This document shows, in pieces, positions 53,211 through 62,187 of a stretch of DNA of 64,000 bases (positions within the stretch are counted from its first letter, which is position 1; the number at the start of each line of letters is the position of its first letter). Made by a program: the position numbers and the translations under genes. The notes under the pieces are model-generated. The model was given only the letters and a program-made list of their open reading frames with translations, was not told where the DNA came from and searched no databases. This stretch comes from an uncultured Prevotellaceae bacterium. GTDB taxonomy: Bacteria; Bacteroidota; Bacteroidia; Bacteroidales; Bacteroidaceae. The DNA lies in NCBI GenBank assembly GCA_902776475.1, contig CACYQD010000017.1:1-64000 (forward strand). The letters are read 5' to 3'.

Positions 53211-55439
53211 GGCTTGGGTCAGGGGGAGGTTGTCGGAAGCGCCCCCTACCCTCACGGTGATTTTGCCTGGTTCCAGCATCCAGGTTTGGGCGGCCTCGTC
53301 CCAATGGCAGAGGTCGGAACGTCGCAGGGTGATGGTCACTTTCCGGCTCTCGCCGGCCTTCAAGGCCACGCGCTGGAATCCCTTGAGCTCTTTCACGGGC
53401 CGCTGGATATGCGACTGCGGCCGCGACACATAGACCTGCGCCACCTCCTCAGCATCCACGGCGGAAGTATTGGTGAGCACGAAGCGCACGTCCAGTCCTT
53501 CTGCCGTCGGTATCACCTCCAGACCGCTGTATTGGAACGTTGCGTATGACAAGCCGTATCCGAAAGGATAGGCCACGTCGACATTTTTGGCGTCATACCA
53601 TCGGTAACCCACGAGACTTTGCTCCGCATACTCAGCGATGAGTTGTTGCCTCCGCTCGTTGCTCTGGTTGTTGACCAGGCCCACGAAGATGTCACCCTGA
53701 CTGTTGTTCTTCACCTCCTGAGGATAAGAGCCCAAGGCATAGGCAGGCACATCCGTCAATTGCTTCGGCCAAGTCATGGGCAGTTTGCCCGAAGGAGAGA
53801 TCTTCCCCGTGAGCACCTCTGCCAGGGCCTGTCCTCCCATGGAACCGTTGAACCATGAGGCGACCAAAGCGCCGGAGACCTCACTGACCGTGTTCACATC
53901 CACCGGACCGCCCGATACGAGGACCGTCACCAGCCGTTTGTTGGCCTTGGCCAGAGCCAGGGCCAGTTCGTCCTGTCCTGAAGGCAGCGTGATGGACTTG
54001 CGGTCAGAACCCTCCGTCTCCACTTCGCGGTTGTCTCCAGCGAAGAAAAGCACGAGGTCAGCCTTTTTGGCCGCTTTCACGGCCTGCGCCATCAGCTGGC
54101 GGTCAGCCGGCTGAATGGGGTCCATCCTCTTTCCCCGACTTTCGCGGTCAAAGCCCTTGTAGCCCTGCACATAAGTGATTTTCACCTGAGGGCCAAGGAC
54201 TTTCTGCAAACCTTCGAGAGGCGTGATCTCACAGCGCGTTTTCACCCCGGCGCCCACGCCACCCAGAGCCATTGGAGTGACGGCGTTCTCACCGATGACG
54301 GCAATGCTGCGGACCCGTTTCACATCAATGGGCAACAAATTATCATTTTTGAGCAGGACGATCGAGCGGCGCGCCACTTCCAGAGCCGTTTTCATCTCCT
54401 CAGGATTGCCCACCGGAAGCCGGTTGGCCTCTTGCTTGTCGATCGGTTTCACCGTCATCCTGACCCGGAGGATCTCCCTGACACGTTGGTTGATGATGTC
54501 CTCGCTCACTTTACCAGCCTTTACTGAGTCGAGCAAAGCCTTGCCCATATACCTGTTTCCGGGCATTTCCACATTCATGCCCGCCGTGACGGCATCGACG
54601 GTGGAATGCACGCCGCCCCAGTCGCTGATCACCATGCCCGGGAAGCCCCATTGCCGGCGCAGGATGGTGTTGAGCAGCATCTCATTCTCGGAGCACCACC
54701 GTCCGTTGACCTTGTTGTAGGCCGCCATGACGCCCCAGGCATCAGCTTCCCGAACCGCCATCTCAAACGGCCGCAGGTAGATTTCGTGCATGGCCCTGTC
54801 GGAGATGCGCACATCGACAAATCCCCGGTAGTCCTCCTGGTTGTTGAGGGCATAGTGCTTCAGACACACCGCGGCCCCATTGTCCTGCACACCGCGGGTA
54901 TAGGCCACGGCCAGGGCACCACTCAACAAAGGATCCTCACTCAGGTACTCGTAGGTCCGTCCACCGGTTGGGATCCGCTGAATGTTGATGGCAGGCCCCA
55001 GGATCATGTCCTTGCCCCGCAGTCTGGCCTCACGTCCCATGCCACGACCATAGTCGTAAGCCCATTCGGTGCTCCATGTGGCTGCCAGGGCCGAACCCGT
55101 CGGGAAGAACGTGGCAGAGTCCGTTTTCAGGTGGAGGGAGTTCCAGGAATGCGGTTCCATCTCCTCCCGTATGCCAAACGGTCCGTCCGCGTATTCCACA
55201 TCAGCGATGCCCAACCGCGGGATGCCCGCCGAGGAAAACATGTTCTTGCCATGGAGCATGTCGATTTTCTCTTCGAGCGACATGCCACTGATGATGGTTT
55301 CGATTTTCTCCTCATTGTCCAGCAGACGTGAGGAGTTTGTCTGGGTCTGTCCTGTCGCCACCGTGGTCATAGCCGCAGCGACAAAGAGGGACGCAAGTCT
55401 GTATTTCATCATTGTAGTCATATTTATTTTGTCATCCAT
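53199..55439 (-). CDS. bglX: Exported GH3 beta-glucosidase-type enzyme
   Basis: 746 residues counted from ATG 55439; ATGs at 55421, 55412 and 55409 would place the signal peptide (MMKYRLASLFVAAAMTTVA) more naturally at the N-terminus. The GH3 barrel has KHYALNN (K194, H195) and nucleophile D273 in MVISDWGGVHST. The second domain follows, then a fibronectin III-like C-terminal domain (VYVSRPQSHIQRPVKELKGF). It removes terminal glucose or xylose from beta-linked oligosaccharides in the periplasm. It is downstream of an HTCS sensor and an unknown secreted protein on the same strand, separated by a repeat-filled 308-bp spacer. Confidence 0.92.
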   Translation of the reverse strand: MDDKINMTTMMKYRLASLFVAAAMTTVATGQTQTNSSRLLDNEEKIETIISGMSLEEKIDMLHGKNMFSSAGIPRLGIADVEYADGPFGIREEMEPHSWNSLHLKTDSATFFPTGSALAATWSTEWAYDYGRGMGREARLRGKDMILGPAINIQRIPTGGRTYEYLSEDPLLSGALAVAYTRGVQDNGAAVCLKHYALNNQEDYRGFVDVRISDRAMHEIYLRPFEMAVREADAWGVMAAYNKVNGRWCSENEMLLNTILRRQWGFPGMVISDWGGVHSTVDAVTAGMNVEMPGNRYMGKALLDSVKAGKVSEDIINQRVREILRVRMTVKPIDKQEANRLPVGNPEEMKTALEVARRSIVLLKNDNLLPIDVKRVRSIAVIGENAVTPMALGGVGAGVKTRCEITPLEGLQKVLGPQVKITYVQGYKGFDRESRGKRMDPIQPADRQLMAQAVKAAKKADLVLFFAGDNREVETEGSDRKSITLPSGQDELALALAKANKRLVTVLVSGGPVDVNTVSEVSGALVASWFNGSMGGQALAEVLTGKISPSGKLPMTWPKQLTDVPAYALGSYPQEVKNNSQGDIFVGLVNNQSNERRQQLIAEYAEQSLVGYRWYDAKNVDVAYPFGYGLSYATFQYSGLEVIPTAEGLDVRFVLTNTSAVDAEEVAQVYVSRPQSHIQRPVKELKGFQRVALKAGESRKVTITLRRSDLCHWDEAAQTWMLEPGKITVRVGGASDNLPLTQAADI

Positions 55440-55456
55440 ATTTTTATAGTCATTTA

Positions 55457-55731
55457 CTCAAGTTTTAGGAGTTTGGGAGTTTTAGGAGTTTGGAAGTTTA
55501 GACAATAGTTCGATTGAGCGAGAGGAGAGGAAAACTAAGTTTTGTTAATTCCCTCACCTAACCTCTCCCAGAGGGAGAGGGATAAGTTTGCTGTGTCTCC
55601 CAGAGCGTGAGAACTATCGGCGAAGCCAATAGAACTGATAATTCATCCTTTGTATTAGGATATGACTTGCAAGAGTAATGTCTACACTCCTACACTCCCA
55701 AACTTCTAAACTACATTCCTTTCAACTTGAG
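55457..55731. repeat. Dispersed inverted-repeat element, copy 2, with CAATAG-flanked insert
   Basis: Ends CTCAAGTT (55457-55464) and AACTTGAG (55724-55731) are inverted, and the adjoining AGGAGTTTGGGAGT and ACACTCCCAAACTTCT are near complements. Compared with copy 1, this copy carries an extra stretch at 55509-55626 flanked by CAATAG at 55503-55508 and 55627-55632. The insert includes the palindrome CCTCTCCCAGAGGGAGAGG. The whole spacer 55440-55747 is essentially this element. Confidence 0.75.
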
Positions 55732-55747
55732 AAAGTTTTGTCATCCA

Positions 55748-57628
55748 TTAATAGCCCAGTCCCACATAACTGTGTGCCGGCAACTGCAGGTCGAACACCG
55801 TCTGCGTGTCGACATACCCAAAGAAGCGGTTCCTGCTGACCTGCACGGTGGCGGGTTTCAGCTGTTCGCCGGTCAAGAGGTTGTTGAGCGTGCTGACTTT
55901 GGCGTTGACCACCACGCGCAGGTTCACCGCCTGGTCATTGAAGTTCTCCACGACCATCGTCTTGTTGTCGTAAGGGAAGAGCGACACCTTGGAAGGTCCC
56001 TCGATATAGGCGCCCACATCCTTGCTCATGGCTCGCCGGATAACATTGAGCACAGGAGCCGGATAATCGTAGAGGTTGCCGAAATCATCGGGGATGGTGA
56101 GCACGAAGAGCATGCCCTTGGAGTAGGTGTCACGCAACAGGATGGGATAGCCCGACACGCCCCCGGTGAGCGGCCGTCCGGCACTGACCACCTCCCACGC
56201 GTCATTGGTGAAATACTTCACCTGCGGGATGATGAACTCACGTTCAGACTTGCCCATCCTTCCAAAATCATTGACGATCGCCTTGAGGTCGCCGCAGTAG
56301 AGTTCCACCACATCAGCGAGATTGTCCTTGATGGCTTTCAGCAGTCCCGTCGTGATGATGACATCACCCCCCTTGCGGAGCTGCCTTTTGATTTTCTCCA
56401 CGATCTGCGGGTCTTTGGCGGCTTGCTGGGTGAGCAGGATCTGCTGTCTGTCGTCCTTCCACTGAGGATACATATCCATGGGCAGTCCGATCATGCCCAG
56501 ATAATTCTGCAGGAAATCCTCACCAGAGGAATGGAAGGGTTTATACGAAGCCAGTCCGATGGGATTGCCCAGTTTGCCCACCAGCAGATCCGTCTGGTGA
56601 AGGGTCTGGTTGGAGAACCTTGCCATGGTGGTCGGTGTGATGGTCTTGCCATTCTTGGTGAAGGGAGCCACCATCTCGTCGTAGCGGAAACTGTTGCCGC
56701 CGGCATCCTGCCAAGGCGCCCTCATCGCCGGGGTGATCTTCACCTCAGCCAGTTGCATGTAGTTCCAAAGGATGATCTCAGGAGTCTTCGACAGCATGGT
56801 GAGGTGGAGTTGTTCGGCATAGCGGTCCATGCTCATGTGAATGCCTCCGGCATCCACCCATCCGCCACCGTTGCGCCCGGGTGCGATGTTGTCGAAAAAC
56901 CGCATAATGTTGTAACTCAGGTAATTCTGCAGATGCTGGGCCGAACCCGGGTCGCGGGTTTCCGTTCCCGTCCACAGTCCGTCAAAGTAAGAGGGTTCTT
57001 CCTCGAGATTGAATCCCAGCCCATGGAAATGGTCATACCAGTTGGGGTATTTGATGATGACCTTTACCTTGGGATTGACCGCCTTGGCAGGATTCACCAC
57101 CAGTTCACGTCCTGCGTCAGCCATGAGTCTGAGCCGGTATTCCGTCCAGCTCTTGCTGCCCTTGGCAGCGATCTCGTCATCATTCTTCAAGTCGATGAAG
57201 AAGAAGTCGTCGAGGATGAAATCATCGAAGAACCTGGCTGTATATTCAGAGATTTGCTTCACTTGGGCACGTTCCTCCGCGCGCGCATAACTGTAGGTTT
57301 CGAAGTCGGTGGGTTCTGACCGTGTGAACGTGATGCCGCCGCCCACCTCCAGTCCTTTGGAGAGGAAGAATTTCTTCACCTTGTTGAGTGTCTTCTCAGG
57401 CACGGTGAAGGCGTCGCGGTGAGTCTCGAGATAGATCTTGTCGAGATCGACCTGGCTGCTCACGGTCTCCCATGTGGATTTCAGGAATTTCTCATCCTCC
57501 ATCCGGGCCACGTCTTGTGCGCGGATGTAAGTGGATACTTTGAAATTTTTGTACTTGCCGGCATAGACGGACATCGCTGCCAGCAGAGCCAAGGCCATCA
57601 AGAGTGTTTTTCTGGGATTTGTTGTCAT
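55748..57628 (-). CDS. Unrecognised secreted protein, possible glycoside hydrolase
   Basis: 626 residues with a signal peptide (MTTNPRKTLLMALALLAAM, cut near VYAG). The middle (about 85-330) reads like a (beta/alpha)8 barrel: GGITFTRSEP, FFDDFILDDFFFID (acidic strand end), KVKVIIKYPNWYDHFHGLG, FDGLWTGTETRDP, GGGWVDAGGIHMSM and EIILWNYMQLAE. The end (about 530-626) looks like a beta-sandwich. I cannot name the family. It begins 20 bp after the HTCS stop, so the two are almost certainly cotranscribed, and GH3 follows. A glycan-active enzyme is therefore a reasonable inference, with the acidic residues in the strand-end segments as candidate catalytic residues. Confidence 0.7.
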   Translation of the reverse strand: MTTNPRKTLLMALALLAAMSVYAGKYKNFKVSTYIRAQDVARMEDEKFLKSTWETVSSQVDLDKIYLETHRDAFTVPEKTLNKVKKFFLSKGLEVGGGITFTRSEPTDFETYSYARAEERAQVKQISEYTARFFDDFILDDFFFIDLKNDDEIAAKGSKSWTEYRLRLMADAGRELVVNPAKAVNPKVKVIIKYPNWYDHFHGLGFNLEEEPSYFDGLWTGTETRDPGSAQHLQNYLSYNIMRFFDNIAPGRNGGGWVDAGGIHMSMDRYAEQLHLTMLSKTPEIILWNYMQLAEVKITPAMRAPWQDAGGNSFRYDEMVAPFTKNGKTITPTTMARFSNQTLHQTDLLVGKLGNPIGLASYKPFHSSGEDFLQNYLGMIGLPMDMYPQWKDDRQQILLTQQAAKDPQIVEKIKRQLRKGGDVIITTGLLKAIKDNLADVVELYCGDLKAIVNDFGRMGKSEREFIIPQVKYFTNDAWEVVSAGRPLTGGVSGYPILLRDTYSKGMLFVLTIPDDFGNLYDYPAPVLNVIRRAMSKDVGAYIEGPSKVSLFPYDNKTMVVENFNDQAVNLRVVVNAKVSTLNNLLTGEQLKPATVQVSRNRFFGYVDTQTVFDLQLPAHSYVGLGY

Positions 57629-57648
57629 TCTTTCGGTATTTAAAGTGG

Positions 57649-60600
57649 TTACTTGTTGCCCTTCAGGTATTCAGAGGGAGTCTTGCCATACATCATTTTG
57701 AAGGAATGGGCAAATTGCTTGGAGGAGAAGCCCACCATGTCGGCCACCTCTGAGATGTTAGTCTTGCCCTGGTCGAGCAGGCTTTTCCCACGTTTCACCT
57801 TGATGATGCGGATGAATTCCAGCGGAGACTTGCCCGTGATGGCCATGAGTTTCTTATACAGGTGACCGCGTGTCATGCCCACCGCACTGCTGAGCCGCAC
57901 GACAGAGTAGTCCTGATCCTGCAAATTGGCTTCGATATGAGCAATGACATGGCTGATGAGCTCCTCGTCGAGAGAACTCACGGTCACCTCACTGGGTTTG
58001 ATCTCTATGCCGGAGGCCACTTTATGGTGCACGTTCTGCGTCCATTCGAGTATTTTCCTGATGCGCAGGCGCAGGACCGCCAGGCTGAAAGGTTTGGTGA
58101 TATAGTCGGCCACGCCTTCCTCAAGTCCGGCCACGATATTCTCCTCACTGCTCTTTGCCGTCAGCAGGATGACCGGAATATGCGAGAAATTGATGTTTCC
58201 CCGCATGCTTCGGAAGAGTTCGATGCCATCCATCACGGGCATCATCACATCGCTCACCACGATGCTGACATGGTCTGTCCTGGCCAGGACGGCCAGCGCG
58301 TCTTTGCCGTTCTCAGCCACGAGCACATGGTATTGGTCATCGAGGCTGCGCTGCAGGAAGAGTCTTGTATCCACATTGTCATCCACCACCAGGATTGTCG
58401 GCTTGTCCTCTGATCCCGCTTGGGCCATGCCCTCGCTGTATTCCGTGTCCGTCTCCGACGTCACCAGTTCCTCCACATTGTCGCCCACGGCCTTGGTCAC
58501 CGGCAGTGTCACCGTGAAGACAGTACCCTGCGGTTTATTGTCAGCCACAGCGATATGTCCTCCCATCATGGTGACATACTGACGGACGATGTGCAGGCCC
58601 AGTCCGCTGCCCTCCTGTTCCTGGCCGTGCGTTTCCTGTACGAAGCGGTCGAAGATGTGGTGTTTGTCATTGACACCGATACCCGTGTCGGCAACACTGA
58701 GCACCATCTGTCCCACGTCGTTCATGGCCGTGTCCTTGCCTTCTGCCTGTGGCTGCTGGTTGATGTGGAGCGACACCGTCACCATGCCGTTATCCACATT
58801 GTATTTGAATGCGTTGGAGAGCAGATTGGTGATGATGCGGCGCATCTTGTTCTCATCGAAGTCTATTTCCATGGCATCAGGCGGCAGTTTCATCTGGATC
58901 TTGATTTGCTTGTGCGTGGCATAATAAGCAAATCCCTGAACCGTTTGTCTGACGAAATCCACGATGTCACCATGTTTGAGGGTCAGTTTCTCCTTGCCCA
59001 CATCCAGGCGGCGGAAATCGAGCAACTGCAGTATCAGGTCATAGAGTTGGCGCGCGTTTCTCCATGCCACATCCAATTCGGTGCGGATGGGTGCAGGCAA
59101 GTTGGACTGCCTGACTTTCTCCAGAGGAGCGACCACCAGTGTCAACGGGGTCTTCAAGTCATGGCTGATATTGGTGAAGAACCTGATCTTCTCTTCCTCC
59201 ATCTCATATTTCTCCAGGTTGAGTTCCAGCTGTTTGATGGCGATCTCGCGCTTCTGGCGGAGCCTCATCGCCCTGGTGATGAAGTAGACGGCGGCGAGAA
59301 ACAGCAATAGGTAAAACAGCAAGGCCCAGTTTGACAACCATAACGGAGGGAGCACCTTGATGGGGAACTCCGCCACAGCACTCTCCATCATACCTGGCAG
59401 AGCGGCTTTCACCTGCAGCACGTGCTTTCCCTGATGCAATGACACGAAATTCAGGATATTGCCCGGTACGCTCATCCACTCATCGTTGCCTTTGAACCGA
59501 TAGTAGTATTTGATCTTATGGTTTTGCGCCGGCACCATGGCAGAAACAGAAAGGCCCAGTTGGTCGTCATGATGGATGGTGATTCTCTCGATAGACTTGG
59601 AGACCATCTCCCCATTGACCCTGAAGTCGGTAAACAAAACGCGCAGTTTGGGAAAATGAGAGACGATGTTTTCCGGCTGGATGCGCACATAGCCTGTGAA
59701 ACAGCCCAGCAAGGCCATCCCGTCGGAAGTGGTCAATGCCGCGTCGTTGGAGAAAATGACGTTGTGCAGCCCGTCAGAGTCGAGAAACGGAAAACACTTG
59801 TAGTCGAGGTGCCCGTTGTCCCCGTTCTCGCAGAAGATGCAAGTCAGTCCGTTGTCGGTGCTCGCCCAGACCTGGTTGCCGCATTGCGCCAGGGCTCTCA
59901 CGGTGTTGTGCGACATGCCCTGTAGGGTGGTGAGTTGTCTGATGCTCGCATCTTTGGGACGGAAGACCCACAATCCATTCCTGGTGCCGATGAAGAGGAT
60001 GTTGCGGTTGCTCACCATCAGTGAAGACACATAAGACCCGTTGAGTTTCTCCAAGGTCGGGTTATTGACAAACTGCTCTTTCCCGCAGTCATACACAGAG
60101 ATGCCCATGGATGAGCCGACATAAATCTTGTCGAGCAGAGGGTCATAAGCCAGACAAAGGATGCCGTTGGCCAAGAGAGGCGAGTTTTCCGTGTCATAGC
60201 AGACGATCTTGTCTTCTGCGGTCACCCTGACCACCCCCTTGTCGACGGTGGCCACCCACAGATTGCCATGAGCATCCGTGACCATGGCCTTGACATAGTT
60301 GAGATTGGGATAATCAGCATAGAGAGGAACGAACCGGTGCCCATCAAACTTTGCGATACCGCCGCCATACGTGCCGGTCAGGACCGTGCCGTCGGGACGA
60401 ACCGTGAGCGAAGTGACAATATTGGAAGGCAGTTGGCCCTGTGATGCGGAGAAATGAGTCAAGGCGCCCGTCGCCGACTTCATCGAGATTCCCCCTCCGT
60501 CGAAACCGATCCATAAATTGCCTTTCGTATCCTCAACCATTGAACTCACATCCTCATACTCACCGGTGGAGACGAGATTGAAATTGGGACCATTCAGGTC

Positions 60601-61590
60601 GGTAAAGGCGGCACCCAGTTTGGCCGACCCGACCCACAAGGTGTTGTTCTCATCGAGATAGAAACAGGAGATATGGCTGCTTTGGGGCAGGAATGCCTTC
60701 ATGCCCGCGACCTTAGTATATAAATGGTCTTCATCGTGATAGGCAAAGACAAAGAGGCCCGTGTTGCCCGTACCCAACCACAAGTTGCCTTCGTTGTCCT
60801 CCGTGAATGTATTGACGAACACACTGCCGATGTTCATCAACTCCGAGAGTTGGTGCCACTGATGGTTTTTCAGCGAGTAAACCCATTGGGAACCGGCCAG
60901 CGAGTGAGAATTAAACAGCCACAGGTTCATGTTGTTGTCCAGATATACGCGGCTGTCGCGGGTGTATGTCATGGCAGGGGCCTGTGAGACCAGCATGAGG
61001 CGTCTCTCCTTCAAAGCCACCTCGTAGATCTTGTAGTCGATGGTGACGACGATTGTCACCCCATTTTTGGAGATGATGTGCAAGATGGGCGACTTGCTGT
61101 AGTTGGCGATATGGTGGAGGCGGCGTGCGGAATAATCATAATGATACAATCCCATTTCTGTAGCGGCCCAGAGATGATGCCTGTCGTCCACGTAGAAGGT
61201 CCTCATCTTGCCCTCCACGCCGAGTTTTTTCAGTCGCTCCGCCCCGTCCTTCTTCCATTGGTCCTCATCACGCTGATAAGAAAACAGTTCACCTTCGCAC
61301 ATCATCCACAGTGTCGTATCGACAGTTTCCCTGACAAATGAGATGTCGTTGCTCCGTCCGCCAAAGAGATGGGGCATGTAGTTGGAGAACCGATATCCAT
61401 CGTATCTGCTCAGTCCATTGATGGTGGAAAACCAGATATATCCATAACTGTCGCTGACGATATCTCTGACGAAATTGTCGGCCAGTCCGTCCCTCGCATC
61501 AACGGTGCGAAAGTAATAATCCGAGGCGTTGCACGTCAAAGACAGAAGTGACAAAGCCATCCAAAAAGTAAGGGTACGCAGAATTTTCAT
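57649..61590 (-). CDS. Hybrid two-component system sensor/regulator (HTCS)
   Basis: 1313 residues. A signal peptide is followed by a two-part beta-propeller sensor (about 25-690; repeated units such as GNLWLGTGNTGLFVF, GYIWFSTINGLSRYDG) and a Y_Y_Y domain (about 690-765). One membrane helix follows (LWLSNWALLFYLLLFLAAVY). The histidine kinase core has H810 in ISHDLKTPL, then an HATPase with GSGLGLHIVRQYV. The receiver has D1114 in SDVMMPVMDG, and an AraC-type DNA-binding domain closes the protein. HTCS proteins bind a glycan breakdown product in the periplasm and switch on the matching utilisation genes. Here the likely targets are the 55748 and bglX genes. Confidence 0.95.
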   Translation of the reverse strand: MKILRTLTFWMALSLLSLTCNASDYYFRTVDARDGLADNFVRDIVSDSYGYIWFSTINGLSRYDGYRFSNYMPHLFGGRSNDISFVRETVDTTLWMMCEGELFSYQRDEDQWKKDGAERLKKLGVEGKMRTFYVDDRHHLWAATEMGLYHYDYSARRLHHIANYSKSPILHIISKNGVTIVVTIDYKIYEVALKERRLMLVSQAPAMTYTRDSRVYLDNNMNLWLFNSHSLAGSQWVYSLKNHQWHQLSELMNIGSVFVNTFTEDNEGNLWLGTGNTGLFVFAYHDEDHLYTKVAGMKAFLPQSSHISCFYLDENNTLWVGSAKLGAAFTDLNGPNFNLVSTGEYEDVSSMVEDTKGNLWIGFDGGGISMKSATGALTHFSASQGQLPSNIVTSLTVRPDGTVLTGTYGGGIAKFDGHRFVPLYADYPNLNYVKAMVTDAHGNLWVATVDKGVVRVTAEDKIVCYDTENSPLLANGILCLAYDPLLDKIYVGSSMGISVYDCGKEQFVNNPTLEKLNGSYVSSLMVSNRNILFIGTRNGLWVFRPKDASIRQLTTLQGMSHNTVRALAQCGNQVWASTDNGLTCIFCENGDNGHLDYKCFPFLDSDGLHNVIFSNDAALTTSDGMALLGCFTGYVRIQPENIVSHFPKLRVLFTDFRVNGEMVSKSIERITIHHDDQLGLSVSAMVPAQNHKIKYYYRFKGNDEWMSVPGNILNFVSLHQGKHVLQVKAALPGMMESAVAEFPIKVLPPLWLSNWALLFYLLLFLAAVYFITRAMRLRQKREIAIKQLELNLEKYEMEEEKIRFFTNISHDLKTPLTLVVAPLEKVRQSNLPAPIRTELDVAWRNARQLYDLILQLLDFRRLDVGKEKLTLKHGDIVDFVRQTVQGFAYYATHKQIKIQMKLPPDAMEIDFDENKMRRIITNLLSNAFKYNVDNGMVTVSLHINQQPQAEGKDTAMNDVGQMVLSVADTGIGVNDKHHIFDRFVQETHGQEQEGSGLGLHIVRQYVTMMGGHIAVADNKPQGTVFTVTLPVTKAVGDNVEELVTSETDTEYSEGMAQAGSEDKPTILVVDDNVDTRLFLQRSLDDQYHVLVAENGKDALAVLARTDHVSIVVSDVMMPVMDGIELFRSMRGNINFSHIPVILLTAKSSEENIVAGLEEGVADYITKPFSLAVLRLRIRKILEWTQNVHHKVASGIEIKPSEVTVSSLDEELISHVIAHIEANLQDQDYSVVRLSSAVGMTRGHLYKKLMAITGKSPLEFIRIIKVKRGKSLLDQGKTNISEVADMVGFSSKQFAHSFKMMYGKTPSEYLKGNK

Positions 61591-61609
61591 CCGTCATGTG
61601 TTTCTCCTA

Positions 61610-61617
61610 CAAATATA
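61610..61617 (-). promoter_or_regulatory. -7 box of the HTCS gene
   Basis: The minus strand reads TATATTTG, 20 bp before the HTCS ATG at 61590. Confidence 0.5.
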
Positions 61618-61784
61618 GTGATTATTATGCTCTTTTCATTTGTCGAGACATTCTATTTGATGGGACAATATACTTTTTTAACTTTTGGTATCCGGGATGT
61701 ATCTATTGTTGGCCGGAATGTATCGATGATACAAACAGGCAAGAATTGAATATACTTCAGACAACGGGTTTGGGAGATAATGTA

Positions 61785-61792
61785 TAATTTTG
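61785..61792 (+). promoter_or_regulatory. -7 box of the repeat-containing unit
   Basis: TAATTTTG matches TAnnTTTG. TTTG at 61769-61772 is too close to be a normal -33 element, so the promoter is only partly supported. A transcript from here would cross the 42-bp repeats and end at the 62105 terminator. Confidence 0.4.
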
Positions 61793-61819
61793 CATCAGTT
61801 ACATGACAACCTCGTTTTA

Positions 61820-61999
61820 AAGAAAAATTACACTCTATTTGATGAATAGCATCGGTGCCGAGAAAAATTACGCCCTACTTGACGAGTTGTCATCGGTGAT
61901 TGAGAAGAATTACACTCTATTTGATGAAATAGCATCGATGTCTGAGAAGAATTACACTCTATTTGATGAAATAGCATCGATGTCTGAGAAGAATTACAC
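61820..61999. repeat. 42-bp tandem repeat, about 4.3 units
   Basis: Units start at 61820 (40 bp, with two single-base losses), 61860, 61902, 61944 and a partial one at 61986. Units at 61902 and 61944 are identical and begin GAGAAGAATTACACTCTATT. The period is a multiple of three. Confidence 0.9.
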
Positions 62000-62036
62000 G
62001 ATAATCAGATTCCATAGATTATTTATTGATATTTAA
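61842..62036 (+). CDS. Small protein made of 14-residue repeats
   Basis: 64 residues from ATG 61842 (MNSIGA). The body is EKNYALLDELSSVI, then EKNYTLFDEIASMS twice, then EKNYTIIRFHRLF. Substitutions in the diverged unit are conservative (TLFDEIAS to ALLDELSS), which hints at selection on protein. The start ATG lies inside the damaged first unit, so a longer ancestral frame is possible. A -7 box lies 50 bp upstream and a terminator 69 bp downstream. I recognise no family. It could instead be a non-coding RNA with repeats. Confidence 0.4.
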   Translation: MNSIGAEKNYALLDELSSVIEKNYTLFDEIASMSEKNYTLFDEIASMSEKNYTIIRFHRLFIDI

Positions 62037-62104
62037 AATGAGGTTATTAGGTTTATTATTTATGCAATGGGTTCGTGAGAATAGTAATTGTCTAAGAAAA
62101 TGAA

Positions 62105-62135
62105 GGGTATGGCGGATGAAGCCATGCCCTTTTTT
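62105..62135 (+). terminator. Terminator of the repeat-containing unit
   Basis: GGGTATGGC at 62105-62113 pairs with GCCATGCCC at 62121-62129 (one U-G pair), followed by six T. Confidence 0.8.
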
Positions 62136-62187
62136 CAAACATTTTATCCACCAGATCATCCATTAAGAACTATTATATCCACCAAAT

